From: Aspidiotus rigidus
Taxonomy: Eukaryota; Arthropoda; Insecta; Hemiptera; Diaspididae
Direction of reading: 5' to 3'
NCBI GenBank assembly: GCA_035079385.1
Contig: JAVHKY010000077.1
Location: forward strand, 1,178,001 to 1,242,000
DNA: 64,000 nt
The position numbers and the translations under genes are program-made. This document shows positions 1 through 11,661 of the stretch, piece after piece (position 1 is the first letter of the stretch; each line of letters opens with the position of its first letter). The notes beneath the pieces were generated by a model that did not search any database, was not told where the DNA came from, and was given only the letters and a program-made list of their open reading frames with translations.

Positions 1-430
1 GTTACGCAACGGGGCCTAGGAGGTACACTTATGATAACCAACAATCTGAATCAGTTCTTGGCTCCCTCTACTTCGCTTATCTAACTGGTTCTGAGTCCAG
101 GTTTGGTTGTGGATACTGGCTTAAGGTTGATGCCACATATTTCATTTACGAATTTGCACTCGGATGACGGTGTTGAGAGGAAAACCCTACATTTCTCACT
201 TTTTCGGTGATTTTCCATGACCTACGAAATGACGTCACCCCACAGAATGCATCTCAGTGTGTATGATGTGTTCTTATAGGGTTTGAAAATCTCCATTCGC
301 TTGGGTGCGGTCCACTGTCACCACCAGCTATTGCCAAGGTGACGGCCTTATATCCTTCAGATCGTGGTTGTGCATTAGATTTAGTTACCCTAACTCCTGG
401 TTTTCAGTAAGAGCCGTGGAGAGATTAGGG
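1..430 (+). repeat. Dispersed repeat fragment (PLE leader-like)
   Basis: No coding region is recognised. Bases about 312-400 match, in inverted orientation, bases about 14,350-14,449; in that second copy they lie just downstream of a fragment resembling the PLE leader at 1.86-2.06 kb. This stretch is therefore probably the end of an older PLE-associated copy that runs in from outside the window. The match is seen by eye; membership of the PLE family is inferred. Confidence 0.4.
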
Positions 431-1734
431 GTGGGTCAAAATATGAGTGCCAGATGTGCACCAGCTGAGTCATCAAGCTAGGGTTCTCCAAGGTGTCGTA
501 TTCGTTCCTTAAGTATGAGGAACAAGCAAGAGGTCGGGGGAGTACAATCTGCTAGACCAGAACGGCGACTGCCACCCTTGGCCAGCAATTGTCTTAAAGA
601 TAGTTGTGCCAGTTGCTTACCACATGGGTAAATGTGCTCAGAGCAAAGAACGTTACTTAGCAGAAAGCCGAACGCTTGCGCTACTGACAGGATACTTAGT
701 CCAGTTGTCAAAGGGGATCTGAGGAACTCTTTGCTGCTCTTTTGACATGTTTCATGTCTTTTCTGAGACCCCATACACTATTGGAAAATTGCGAGTACCA
801 ACCCCCGATAATGGAATTGGAAAATTTTCGAGAAAATTTTTATACCTGGGTGGTGATTGAGAAATCTGCGAGTACCCCCCCCCCCCCCCCCACGTTTCAG
901 GCTAGTTTAATATATAATGCTGTAAAGAAGAAGGAGCCGTGGGTGATTCAGACATTTGCGAGTTCACCCCGCGTCCGCGTGCAAATGTATATAAGACTGC
1001 AAGCGAAACTGAAATAAGTAGGACTCGAACTGACTAGATGAATGCGTTTATTTAAAACAATTGCAAAACAAAGTCCGTTCGAGAATATCGGGCGAGAAAG
1101 CTATAGTAAGCAGGAGTGCAATGCACGAATAAGAAATAAAGAGTCAGCGTCAATTCGAATATGAATCGAGAAAGAAAACGTAATCGGGAAGGGACAAGAT
1201 AAAACATGAGTAAAAGAATGAGTCAGAATAATTAGAGAGGAAAGGATTAAAATAACTGGCGAAGAAATGATGACAGGAAAAGATAAGAAGAATGAGTGTA
1301 TGGAATGATTCTTACATGTATACCTGTGGGATAGCTCAAAATATTTCACATACCATTCTTATACAACAGCAAGGGAGGGGGCGAAGGGCAAATGCCCAAA
1401 ATATTTTATATCAGACTTATGCTAAACCCAGGCAGGGACAGAGAGAGAGGGCAAACGAGCGGAGCGAGTGAGCCCCACAAAAGCTGATAGCTCAAAAAAT
1501 ATTTCTCCGAGCCCAATTGTCCGTAGGAGACAACAACACTACCTAACGTTCTTTTTAAACAGCTGGAAAAGACATGAAACATGATCTTTATTCATTTGGC
1601 TACGCCAGAAAATTAATAATGAGGTTAGGCATATTTGTTAAAAGCATCCCATTTGACATGAAATACATATCTTAGTGTTCCATATTTCTCACTCTCCGGT
1701 GTGATATTAACTACGAGTTCATGGAAGAAATCTA
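431..1734. other. No gene recognised; homopolymer C tract
   Basis: AT-rich sequence with short open frames that lack codon structure or recognisable domains. A run of C lies at about 875-890. No RNA gene or element terminus was identified. Confidence 0.5.
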
Positions 1735-2434
1735 AATGGAATTCTGATTATTTTCGGTCGACTGACAGTAGAAATTGGACGAGACACAAATTCCAACGTC
1801 GATTTAGAGTTTATTTTTGGTCGTGATGATGGTTCTGCCTGGGGTCGAAGTAACGTCGGATGGATATCGAGCCAGAGTCGATATGTTCCATCAGATGGTC
1901 GGGAAGATCGTGCCTTTATTCACATAGTATCACGATTAAGTGACGTGGCCAAGGGGTCCTCTCTCCCTTTGACTCTACTTTTTGCTTTGTCTTCAATTTT
2001 GGTAGAAGTAAAGCTCACTCTCAAAAATGAGCAGTGGTGGATCCGGAAAAACGAAATAGGGTGGCTAAAATTTCTCGCGTCAGCGCCGAAAAATTACTTT
2101 CGCTTCCTCTTCTTCCAATTTCCGGTACATCATAGGTACAGCGTTTTTCTCATTTCTCTTCTCGTTCGCCTCCTTTTTCGCGTCTTTTTTTCTCCAAGTT
2201 GTTTGTTTTCAGGGGAGGGGGGAGGGGGGAATGGTCTTTCAGTACGGCTCGGATCCGCCAAGGACTATTAATAAAGGGAACAAAAGTAGCGGGTCATTTT
2301 GAATCAAATTCCGATCATTTTCGGTCGTCAGACAGTCGAATTTAGGCGAAACCTATTGGACCAAGACTTAACGTGAATTTCGGAAGCAACGCGCTTCGTT
2401 TTCCTCTCATATTTGGTTTCTTCGTCGGTGTTTA
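1735..2434 (+). repeat. Putative PLE leader / pseudo-LTR with internal repeat
   Basis: A block at about 1,740-1,790 is repeated at about 2,310-2,360; both hold ATTTTCGGTCG and GACAG. The part at 1,890-1,960 resembles the sequence after the PLE reading frame at about 6,180-6,270; both contain TGCCTT and GATTAAGTG. It also resembles an inverted fragment at about 14,550-14,640. Penelope-like elements often carry repeated terminal sequence (pseudo-LTR) from partial tandem insertion, and the position just upstream of the PLE frame fits. The boundaries are approximate. Confidence 0.5.
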
Positions 2435-4587
2435 GTGTTGAATTTGAGACCCAAGTTCGTTAAATTCCGGTTTTATTCCGATTGTAAGGTTACGACTAAG
2501 AAACTGGAAAATTATATCAGGGAGAAGTGGATCAGAACAGAGTTGCGAAGATGGTATGGTAAATTTAATATTACGACTAGATTAAACCTTATGGTCCATT
2601 CGAGACTCTCCAGCATGTCCCCCCCCCCTTCAGTTTCATTACTTTATGCGGGACGTCAATGAAAAGTGTCGGAAGTTTGAGGCGAAATTGAAGGAGAGGA
2701 AAAATAAGAAGCTGTCCTCTCTAATGACGGTTAATGAGGATGTGGTTGAGGAGGGGGTGAGTGACGGTGTTGTCGTTCATAAATGCCATCCCCCCTCATA
2801 AATAATAGTCAGGTAGTGTTCAATAGTGACGAAACATCCCTCCTTGAGAAAGGTTTGAAGTTCAGTATGCCTCCCCTCAAGAATGATGAAACCTTGGCGA
2901 ATGTCGTTGCGGATCTTGCGGTTAAGATTGGTCCTGGTTTTAATACCCAGAAAGTCTGTGCCGAATTAGTCCGTAATAACCCCCTCCCTCGCATGAGTAA
3001 TAAATTGGGAGGAGTGATTCAGGGTTTAAGGAGGAAGATGAACGAGGGAGATTTGATCTTCACTAAGGCTGACAAGGGCAACGCTGTTGTAGTGATGGAG
3101 AAGTCGGCCTATTTTTCTAAGGTCAATGAAGTCCTACAGCAGTGTGGTGCGAAAGAGAGTGAGGATTTCAGCTTTCCCAAGCACGTCAAAGAAGTTAGGA
3201 GTGTCATCAACAGGAGTAAGGCTGTTATCAAAACTCCTGCTTTGAAGAAAACCCTCCTTGTTCCTAACCCCACACCTCCCCTCCTGTACGGGCTGCCTAA
3301 AGTGCATAAGAACAATACCCCGATGTGACCCGTTGTTTCTTTTGTCTCCTCTCCTACCTACCTCCTTGCCAAATTCCTTGACCGTTGGTTCAAAAATCGT
3401 ATTGATTTTGAATCTCCTCATTCGGTCTCGAATTCGGCCTCTTTAACTGACGTCCTCAAGGGTGTAAGTCTTCCCCCGGGAACGACCATCTGCTCGTTTG
3501 ATGTTGTTGGTTTGTTCCCGAATATTCCTAAGGCTGCTACTATCCAGCGTATGGGTGAGCTACTTGTCAAAGCCAACATTCCTCATAATGAGCTTCACGA
3601 ATTCCTCGATCATCTAAATACTTGTTGGTCCCCCAACTACTGTAAATTTGAAGGGAAATTTTTCGAGTTCCCTGACGAAGTAGGGATCCTCATTGGATCA
3701 CCACTAGGCTCTCTCATATCCGAAATTTTCATGTCTAAGTTTGAACTTGACCTCTTTTCCTCGAACCAGGTGTTACTTAATCATATTCATTATTGGCACA
3801 GGTACGTTAATGACGCTCTATGTACCTGGACTGGTCACCCAGATCTTCTTGGTGAGTTTCTGAGGTATCTCAATTCCTGGTACCCTTCCATCAAATTTAC
3901 GTTGGAAATAGGGGTATTTTCCACTAACTTTTTGGATTTATCGATCTCTATAATAGACGGTATCCATAAGTTTGGAATTTACAGGAAAGATACTACGACC
4001 GATGTTTTAGTCCACGGTGTTTCGTTCGGTCCTGTTGCTCACAAGATGGCTGCTTTTCATAGCCTAGTTCACAGACTGACTCGTATTCCTTTGAGTCAGT
4101 CTGCCTTCAAGAAAGAGTTAATCACAATAAAACACCTGGCCAGAGTGAATGGGGTCAATGTCGATGTTGACGTGATGGTTCGGAGAAAAGTTACGAGGAG
4201 CCTCCTGGATTCCACCACCTCCCTCCCCGAGACACGATCCGTGATCGCCGTTTGCGTTGGATCAGTCTCCCTTTCCTGGGGAATTTCTCCCTGCAATTGG
4301 GTCGGGTCGCCCGTTTGGCTTCAGACCCGCGTTTTACAACCCCACCACAGTCAAGAGGTTGTTTATGAGACTGAAGGACCCCATACCTGTCGATGAGAGG
4401 AGTGGTGTGTATAAGTTGGAGTGTGAGGATTGTGGAGGCTTTTATATTGGTGAGACCAGCCGCCAAATGAAAGTTAGAGTGGCTGAGCACCTGAAGTCTT
4501 GGAAGAAGGGACACTTGCGGGAGTCAGCTTTCGCCGATCACTTAATAAACAGTGGCCACAGCTTCCGCGAGGGATCCGAAAAGCTCC
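2435..4587 (+). pseudogene. Penelope-like element, piece 1: RT plus part of GIY-YIG, broken
   Basis: This encodes the N-terminal region, reverse transcriptase (RT) and start of the GIY-YIG endonuclease of a Penelope-like retroelement. The first frame (2,435-2,662) is followed by a frame change, then a long frame from 2,783. Visible RT features are [23 protein letters not shown] (motif A), GSPLGSLISEIFMSKFE (motif B) and a YVND box where PLEs have YVDD. SGVYKLEC..FYIGETSRQ (about 4,400-4,470) is the GIY-YIG core. Breaks: a TGA at 3,326-3,328 after the PM of KNNTPM, a one-base loss in the C run near 4,222-4,226, and an abrupt end at about 4,587 inside the endonuclease, where sequence of the opposite strand begins. 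The first catalytic Asp of YVDD is Asn, so the RT should be inactive even apart from the stops. Confidence 0.88.
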
Positions 4588-5324
4588 CCCAGTTTAAACT
4601 TAGACATGAAAACTTCGGAGATAAGAGAGCCTAAAGGTGATCCAATAGTGATCCCTACTTCATCAGGGAACTCGAAAAATTTCCCTTCAAATTTACAGTA
4701 GTTGGGGGACCAGCAAGTATTTAGAAGATCGAAGAATTCGTGAAGCTCATTATGAGGAAGGTTGGCTTTGACAAGTAGCTCACCCATACGCTGGGTAGTA
4801 GCAGCCTTAGGAATATTCGGGAACAAACCAACAACATCAAACGGGAGATGGTCGTTCCCGGGGGAAGATTTACATCCTTGAGGACGTCAGTTCAAGAGGC
4901 CGAATTCAAGACCGAATGAGGGGATTCAAAATCAATTTGATTTTTGAACCAACGGTCAAGGAATTTGGCAAGGAGGTAGGTAGGAGAGGAGACGAACGAA
5001 ACAACGGGTCGCATCGGGGTATTGTTCTTATGCACTTTAGGCAGCCCGTACAGGAGGGGGGTGTGGGGTTAGGAACAAGGAGGGTTTTTTTCAAAGCAGG
5101 AGTTTTGATAACAGCCTCACTCCTGTTGATGACACTCCTAACTTCTTTGACGTGCTTGGGAAAGCTGAAATCCTCACTCTCTTTCGCACCACACTGCTGT
5201 AGGACTTCATGGACCTTAGAAGAATAGGCCGATCTCTCCATCACTACAACAGCGTTGCCCTTGTCAGCCTTCGTGACGATCAAATCTGCCTCTTTCATCT
5301 TCCTCCTTAAACCCTGAATCACTC
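4588..5324 (-). pseudogene. Penelope-like element, piece 2: inverted RT fragment
   Basis: Read on the minus strand, this repeats about 3,013-3,745 of piece 1: IQGLRRKM, DKGNAVVVME, FSFPKHVKEVRSVINRSEA, then FPNIPKAATTQRMGELL and GSPLGSLISEVFMSKFKL. A frame change after NPTPP splits the RT. Both junctions are sharp: 4,587/4,588 joins two RT or endonuclease fragments head to head, and 5,324/5,325 returns to the plus strand at a point corresponding to about 4,105 of piece 1. It is not a separate gene. The arrangement fits the partial, inverted and tandem insertions typical of PLEs, or a later local inversion. Confidence 0.85.
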
Positions 5325-6200
5325 CTAGAAAGAGTTATTCACAATAAAACACCTGGCTAGAGTGAATGGGGTCAATGTCGACGTTGACGTGATGGTTCGG
5401 AGGAAAGTTACAAGGAGCCTCCTGGATTCCACCACCTCCCTCCCCCGAGACACGATCCGTGATCGCCGTTTGCGATGGATCAGTCTCCCTTTCCTGGGGA
5501 AGTTCTCCTCGCAATTAGGTCGGGCCCTTCGCCCGTCTGGCTTCAGACCCGCGTTTTACAACCCTACCACAGTCAAGAGGTTGTTTGTGAGACTGAAGGA
5601 CTCCATACCTGTCGATGAGAGGAGTGGTGTGTATAAGTTGGAGTGTGAGGATTGTGGAGGCTTTTATATTGGTGAGACCAGCCGCCAAATGAAAGTTAGA
5701 GTGGCTGAGCACCTGAAGTCTTGGAAGAAAGGACACTTGGGGGAGTCAGCTTTCGCCGATCACTTAATAAACAGTGGCCACAGCTTCCGCGAGGGATCCG
5801 AAAAGCTCCTCCATAAGGAGAATTCCTACCGTAAGCGTATCGCCCTCGAGAATATAGAGATAATTCGTCATCTCAACACTGACGGTATCACTGTACTCAA
5901 TTCGTACATTCCGGAAGATGGCCTGATCGAACTTATTTATGACTCACACCGTGATTTCTCGTTTGGACGATCTTAGTACCTCGTTCTTCTCTTTTGTTCG
6001 TCAGTTGCTTTCATTTCAGGCTTGAAGATGGTTATTTAACCGAAAGCGCTCGTCGTCTTTTATTTTTCTGCGGTTTGCATGTTTTACTCCACGTCGGAGT
6101 ATTCGTCTTTCACGTTTGTCAATTTTGTGTTTATTTTTGGTCATAGCGAAAAGTAGGCTTCAAATCTAATTGACTAGGGATGGTCGTCGACGTAGGTGGA
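5325..6200 (+). pseudogene. Penelope-like element, piece 3: C-terminal GIY-YIG endonuclease and 3' region
   Basis: The frame at 5,362-5,976 encodes the linker and full GIY-YIG domain: SGVYKLEC, FYIGETSRQMKVRVAEH, FADHLINSGHSF, then RKRIALENIEIIRHLN containing the Glu/Asn region, ending at TAG 5,974-5,976. GIY-YIG nucleases make the DNA nick used for target-primed reverse transcription in this class of PLE. This piece is nearly identical to 4,120-4,587 of piece 1 but keeps the base lost there and runs to the natural stop. A stem-loop motif follows 45 bases after the stop. There is no RT upstream in this piece, so it is a 5'-truncated copy. Confidence 0.87.
6021..6060 (+). ncRNA. PLE 3' stem-loop, hammerhead-like core (copy 1)
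   Basis: The sequence TTGAAGAT-GGTT-ATTT-AACC-GAAAGCG sits just after the PLE stop codon. GGTT/AACC pairs around a four-base loop, followed by GAAA. It resembles the hammerhead ribozyme motifs described in Penelope-like elements (UGANGA, stem II, GAAA), but the leading C is U and an extra base precedes the stem, so activity is doubtful. Two other copies in the window have changed stem pairs that still match. Confidence 0.45.
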
Positions 6201-9179
6201 CAACGAAGTAGTGCCTTATCATTTATATAAGATGGCGATTAAGTGCCATGGCCAGGGGAGTCCCCCTTATGACTCCAGGGGGGGGGGGGGGAACATTAAT
6301 TTCAAACCTTCCTCAAATCTTAGCCACGCCTCTGTTCCGATTTCATTACTTTTCCTCAAACTTTCCAAAGAAAACTTGCATTCAATAGTATATTACAAAC
6401 CAAGAACTGTAAAACGAGAAAATGGAAGAGAGCGAAATTTTACGAAACATGTCGTAAACGGCGAGTAGCAACTTCTCCCTCTTACGTCCTTACATATTTT
6501 TGGACCGTGCATTACAGCCCTGTGCTCCTCACACATTATCTCACATGAAGGTTGGTGTATTCACTAATTTTTTCTCACGGTTCAAACGAATTACGATGAC
6601 GTGGATGAAATTTTAGAAAATTACTCGCAACAACAACGCGGATAACGTCTTCATATTCGTGAAAATGTAATCAACGAAGAAGACGATAGCCGTCTTCGGG
6701 CAAATACATTCTCGAAACCGTTAGCGCAAAACGGTTATACGGCCACGTCGAACTTGGTTTTATAGGTACTCGAAGAATATTGACTCGTACTCATCGATGT
6801 GAAAATTATTGAGCAGGGTTTCAAAGAAGGTTTCAATTTTTTGCTCGACGAAATATACAAACGAACGTAACTAGCTACATTTTAAGTAAATCAAGACCAT
6901 GATGTGGAACCTACCTCTGTGAGTGATAATGTTTTCATCGTTCGTACTCGGTACATCTTCAACATTGATGGACGTTACCGTTACTGGACCCGAGGATACA
7001 ACATTGTGCGCCGCACGAGCCCAAATCGAAGACATCTTTTCGTATGATTTACGATAACTTCTCGGAATAATTCATAGTCGCTTCTGAACGACGTCAGGAA
7101 TTCTTCCCCGTGATCTGAAGACACATTCGTACTCGAAGCATGTCACCCCAACGTTATCCAGCATTCAAGTCGTCATTCTGAGGCTGAAAAACGTGAAAAA
7201 AACGAAACAAATGGTCAGCGGATTTTAGTTTTCACGCGGTTTGCGAAGGCCTACGCACATACGAACGCGTAATATAATAAATTGGATCTATTCTCCGCGA
7301 ACACTAAAAGCATTTCATTAACTTTAAACAGGAGAGCGAGCGAAATGATGGTATGTCGTAACACGTTTGTAAGAACGTGACCAGTCAAACCTGTTAAACG
7401 GCTACACTGCGGTTCTCGCGGCACATATAACCTCACTACCGAACGATCATGCGAATAAAGATCTCTTCTTGCATTTATGCCATAGGCGATCTTCAAACCT
7501 CGCTTTGAGTCATCATTTCCCTCTTTTGACCTTTCCTCCACACTCGCGCACTCGTGTTCTCCTCCTCCTCCGAACGCGAAAACATGCACATAAAATATAC
7601 GGTGTACAGATATTCAGCGTAAATTTCTTCAATGAATGTACGACAAATACCGAAATATACCGATATTTTATCGGAAACATCGGAATGTATGCGAAAATCG
7701 AGTACGTTTTGCGAAACTTTGAACGTTATTGGTGGCCGAATACACATCAATACTTTCTCGATCAAACGTAACTTGCCAGCATCCTCCGCGAATTTACCAC
7801 ACGGAAGTAAATTTCCAATTCGGGATAATTCTCAGAATAAACCAGTCTCATTTTTTGCACACAGCCAAAAACCCGCACAATTGGGAGATACTTTCATCGA
7901 GTGACTTAGGTTTTACCATTGTCTAGAAACACGGATAGTCTTAATCAGAAGAAGAGGAAGGTAAGGCGAGTGGCGAAGAGTGGAACTTTTGCCACTGTAG
8001 TTTAGTGCGACTTTTATCAATATGCTATGTTCTCTTTTCCTTTGTAGTACCATTAAAAAAATTAGACAGTGAAGAGAACCTTTTCAAAATTTACTCACAA
8101 AAGCTTAGAAGGTGTAGTGATAGCATACTGCAAGACTAAAAACAATTTTTCTCGTCCCAGATGACTCATGATCATCACGACTCCTAGAGAATTCTCTGCA
8201 CACAGTCAATTGTGATCTTGAATTGGTATAAAACTTGAAAACAAGATTCTCGTGAAACAGAATTCAGAGATTCAATTTGGGCATGGAAATACGCAGCATC
8301 ATATGTGTAGGTACTTTCCAAGAAACAATCAAGTCCAACACGAAGAAGCGAGTATTCATCAACAATATTTTAAAGTTTCGATCACAATTCAAATGCTTTC
8401 CTGTTTATATGTACCAATTCAAAGAGCAAAATTTAAACAGGCAGCAATGATAGCACGAAGCAGCTTCATTGAAGCGGAGGGAAGTACTTACATTTTGTAC
8501 ACACATGAATTACAAGTACACACGCGCGTAAGAAACTAGAAACACTATATTTCCTCAAGGTTAGCTAGAAACTATATCCATAAAACTGAGCCCACACCCT
8601 CGATTGAAAAAAAAAAAAAAAAACGTTCGACTCATACTGGTGCGTAATTGTGTATCGAGAAGCTAGAAATGGACCAGAAAAAAATAAGCGTCAGGCGACT
8701 ATAAACCTAGAAATAAATGGTGGTACACCTTGACCAATTAACGCTGTAGAACAATAATCTTAAAACAATTTCTGCGTCAAGTGCTGAATTATCAATGAGA
8801 ATGGGTCTCGCGGTGAGTCTTGAAGATAATTATATAAAACCGCAAACTTTCAAAGAAAGTGCACGAACTTGCTAGAATTCATTTCTAATTGAAAGTCTCT
8901 CTCGTATCTTATTTAGAACGCATTTTATTGTGTGATAGAAAGAAAAAAATAACTGGACATTAACAAACCCAGAGATTTGCTCAGCGAATAATGAACGGAA
9001 TTATATATCCTTTTTTTGTCATAATCTAAAAACTTAACAACCTCACGATAGAATTTCCTTCAGCACCTTTTCAGACTCAATTCGGGCCTCAAGTTTTTCC
9101 AAAAATTTTTCAAAAAAGAGGCTTACATTGAGACACATCATTAGAACAATCAGTTAACAAGAGGGAACCTTAGGAGCGA
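6201..9179. other. No gene recognised
   Basis: A homopolymer G tract lies near 6,280-6,292 and an A tract near 8,607-8,624. Short open frames around 7,250-7,900 overlap on both strands and show no domains or consistent splice structure. The CpG-bearing stretch 7,000-7,600 could be regulatory or an old unique exon, but nothing decides this. Confidence 0.45.
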
Positions 9180-9189
9180 ACATATTAGA

Positions 9190-10270
9190 CAATTTTGTTT
9201 GATGTCAGATCCTCTCAGTTAGAGATTATATATTTAGAGTTTGAAAAAGCTTTTGATAAGGTAGATCATTACAAATTACTCGAGAAACTTGATTTCATGG
9301 GTCTCTCCGACTCTCTCATTGAACTCTTTTGGATTTATTTATTGGAAAGAAAACAGTACGTCATGTTCAAGGGGGCTAAGTCTGAAATGTTCGATAGTTC
9401 CTCGGGGGTACCACAGGGATCTGTTCTGGGTCCATATCTCTTCCTCTTATTTATGATTGGCGTAGATAAAGATTTAAGATATTCGCGGAGCTCATTGTAT
9501 GCGGACGACGTAAAGCTATTCAGAGAGGAACGTTGTTTGAAGGATTCTGTGTTGCTGCAGCGGGACCTCGATGTGTTCACGAGATGGAGCGAGGAAAATT
9601 CGATGCCTTTAAACACCAAAAAATGTAAAGTGATGACGTTCTCTCGCAACCGAACTAAGATTCAAGCAGAATATCAGATACGTGGAAAGATCTTAGAATC
9701 AGTTGAGGAAATTCGAAATCTAGGTGTCCTCGTTGATCCCAGAATAAACTTTAATTGCCACATACACAAGGTGCTAAATAGCGCAAAACGCAATCTGGAA
9801 ATCATTATGAGACAAACCAAATCTTTTGTCAACATGTCTGTTCTCCGCTTGCTGTATCTGGTGCTTGTACGATCGCATCTGGATAGTGCAAGTGTGATAT
9901 GGGGTCCAGTAGGTAAAGGGAAGTTGAAAAAAAATTGATTGTATTGAAAAAATGTTCACAAGATATCTTTATTTTAGAAATTTTGGATATTACGATACCT
10001 CAATTACTTATTTGGAATTGGTCCTGGGTTACGAGTTAACTACTCTAAAAGTGAAAAGGGAACTTAGTTTAATAATGATAGTGAGGGATATCCTGTGTGG
10101 AAAACTGAATCGTCGTTCTTACTATAAGTAAGATAAATTTCCTTGCTCGAGTAGGTGTAGGGATATTTTTCAGATTCCTCAGCACAGAACACAGCAATTT
10201 GCTTCTGCTCCACTACTTCGTGCCCTGTCTCTCTTGAACCGTGTTGTTAAAGAAGACCAAAGAAGACCGC
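9190..10270 (+). pseudogene. LINE reverse transcriptase fragment (CR1/Jockey group), 5'-truncated
   Basis: The frame 9,195-9,938 is a non-LTR RT from motif A to the thumb: FEKAFDKVDH (A), SSGVPQGSVLGP (B), SLYADDVKLF (C, intact YADD), LGVLVDPRINF and a terminal RSHLDSASVIWGP. After an A8 run at about 9,926 the frame shifts by one base and continues as IEKMFTRYLYFRNFGYY and further, the usual C-terminal tail of this group. The endonuclease and N-terminal RT are missing, so the copy is 5'-truncated near 9,180-9,190. It lacks an RNase H domain. Clade assignment beyond the CR1/Jockey group is uncertain. Confidence 0.85.
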
Positions 10271-10379
10271 ACAATTGATATATTTTTTGACAGTAGAAAA
10301 ATGTTAGGTAGCGAGGTGACGACAGTCCTCATGAACTTGAAAACAAATTGAGAATGCTTGCCCATACCTTATTTTTGTT

Positions 10380-10729
10380 CATTATTCATCTATTTTTTTT
10401 TTTTTTTTTTTTTTTCATAATATTATAAATCTTTTGGTCTGATCTTGTCCGCACCCCTATGATCAAATGGCCTCCATATATCGGTAATAATAATTACTAT
10501 TGTTATATCTATTTATTCCTATTTTTTTTGTTTATTCTTTGAAATGATTGGTTTGTGAAAAGGGTTGGGGGATGGGACATGGGATCAGGGTTGTGGTGGC
10601 TAGTAGTGGACATATTATCATTGGTTTTTTTTTTCTATTTGGAATTTTGTTTGTTTATTATCCGTATTTTTCTATCATTTTCATTTATATTTTTCATTTT
10701 TATTTTCATTTATATTTTTTATTTTTATT

Positions 10730-10765
<36 letters not shown>

Positions 10766-10960
10766 ATTTTTATTTTTTATTTTTATTTTGAATTTTGAAT
10801 TTTGTTTGTTTATTATTATCCGTATTTTTCTGTTGTTTTTATTTTTATTTTTGTTGAAAATTTTTTTTAAAATCTTTTTTGTTTATAATGCCCTCCTGTC
10901 ATTGGCCGATCGGCTGTTGGAGGGCACTCTAATAATATAAATAAATAAATTATGTACGGT
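10380..10960 (+). repeat. T-rich low-complexity block ending in a LINE-like 3' tail
   Basis: A T tract at about 10,392-10,415 is followed by degenerate (ATTTTT)n from 10,620 to 10,870. The block ends with a G/C-balanced hairpin-like stretch (GCCCTCC .. GGAGGGC, about 10,889-10,925) and AATATAAATAAATAAAT, which looks like the 3' end of a LINE. The T-rich open frames here are artefacts of the repeat. Confidence 0.6.
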
Positions 10961-11353
10961 AATTGGAAATTTAATGAGTCCTAGAAACAATAAGTATTAA
11001 TCCTACACGATGAGCTCCTAGTTCAAAAAACGATGTAATTTCAGGTAATGATTAATGATACAAAGGAGAGCTTCACCAATTTCCAGTCATTTGTTCTTAC
11101 TGGCATAATTTTGTTTCCTGATTAGCCAACTCTACCGTAATCAAGGTAGTAGGTATTGTAGGTACAACAATTCCAAAAGAATTGGCTCAGTTATTGAAAT
11201 TCCCTCGTGGCTCTTCCCAAAGTTTTTGGAGAATTCCGAAAGCTGTCATAAGTTCCCGAACAGCCACCGACATTTCCTTGCCGGTATATACGACAAGTTG
11301 GGATTACATACAAGGCTTTAGAGTGACGCATATCCATGTAGGATGAATCCAAG

Positions 11354-11661
11354 TAGTTGATAAAGCGCAAGATTGAAGGACGAAAGATGGACGTATAAAA
11401 TAACTTTTTGGTTCCTCACACATCGAAAAAGAAACAGAGGTCGACAGTTGGCAAGGTGGAAAGACGACCTGGAGACTTTTCTAGGGGCAAAAAACTTCGG
11501 GAGGGTAGCAATGGAAAGGGATGAATGGAATAGGCTGCAGGAAACTTTTTCTGTTTTTGGGCCGAGGTTATGGAACACATAATATTAAGTCATAATAATT
11601 ATGTAAACACGGATAGCCTCAATAAAAGTTATTATTATTATTATTAGTTGATAAAGCGCAA
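11354..11661 (+). mobile_element. 5'-truncated LINE insertion with 17-bp target-site duplication
   Basis: TAGTTGATAAAGCGCAA occurs at 11,354-11,370 and again at 11,645-11,661. The 274 bases between them are a 3' LINE fragment: its frame 11,373-11,582 reads RWTYKITFWF, RGRQLARWKDDLE, EWNRLQETFSVFGPR and then stops, followed by AATAAAAG and a (TTA)n tail. The protein end matches the C-terminus of the LINE at 36.0-37.2 kb (RGRQPARWRDDI, EWDRLQETFPRYGPR), so both are one family. The perfect duplication shows retrotransposition by target-primed reverse transcription and a fairly recent insertion. Confidence 0.9.

Noticed and set aside
478..1349. Overlapping open frames on both strands near the left edge
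   Set aside because: They overlap each other, have no domains and span homopolymers; nothing favours one.
10548..10940. Two long open frames rich in Phe/Ile/Tyr
   Set aside because: They arise from the (ATTTTT)n tract, which lacks stops in these frames; no gene structure.
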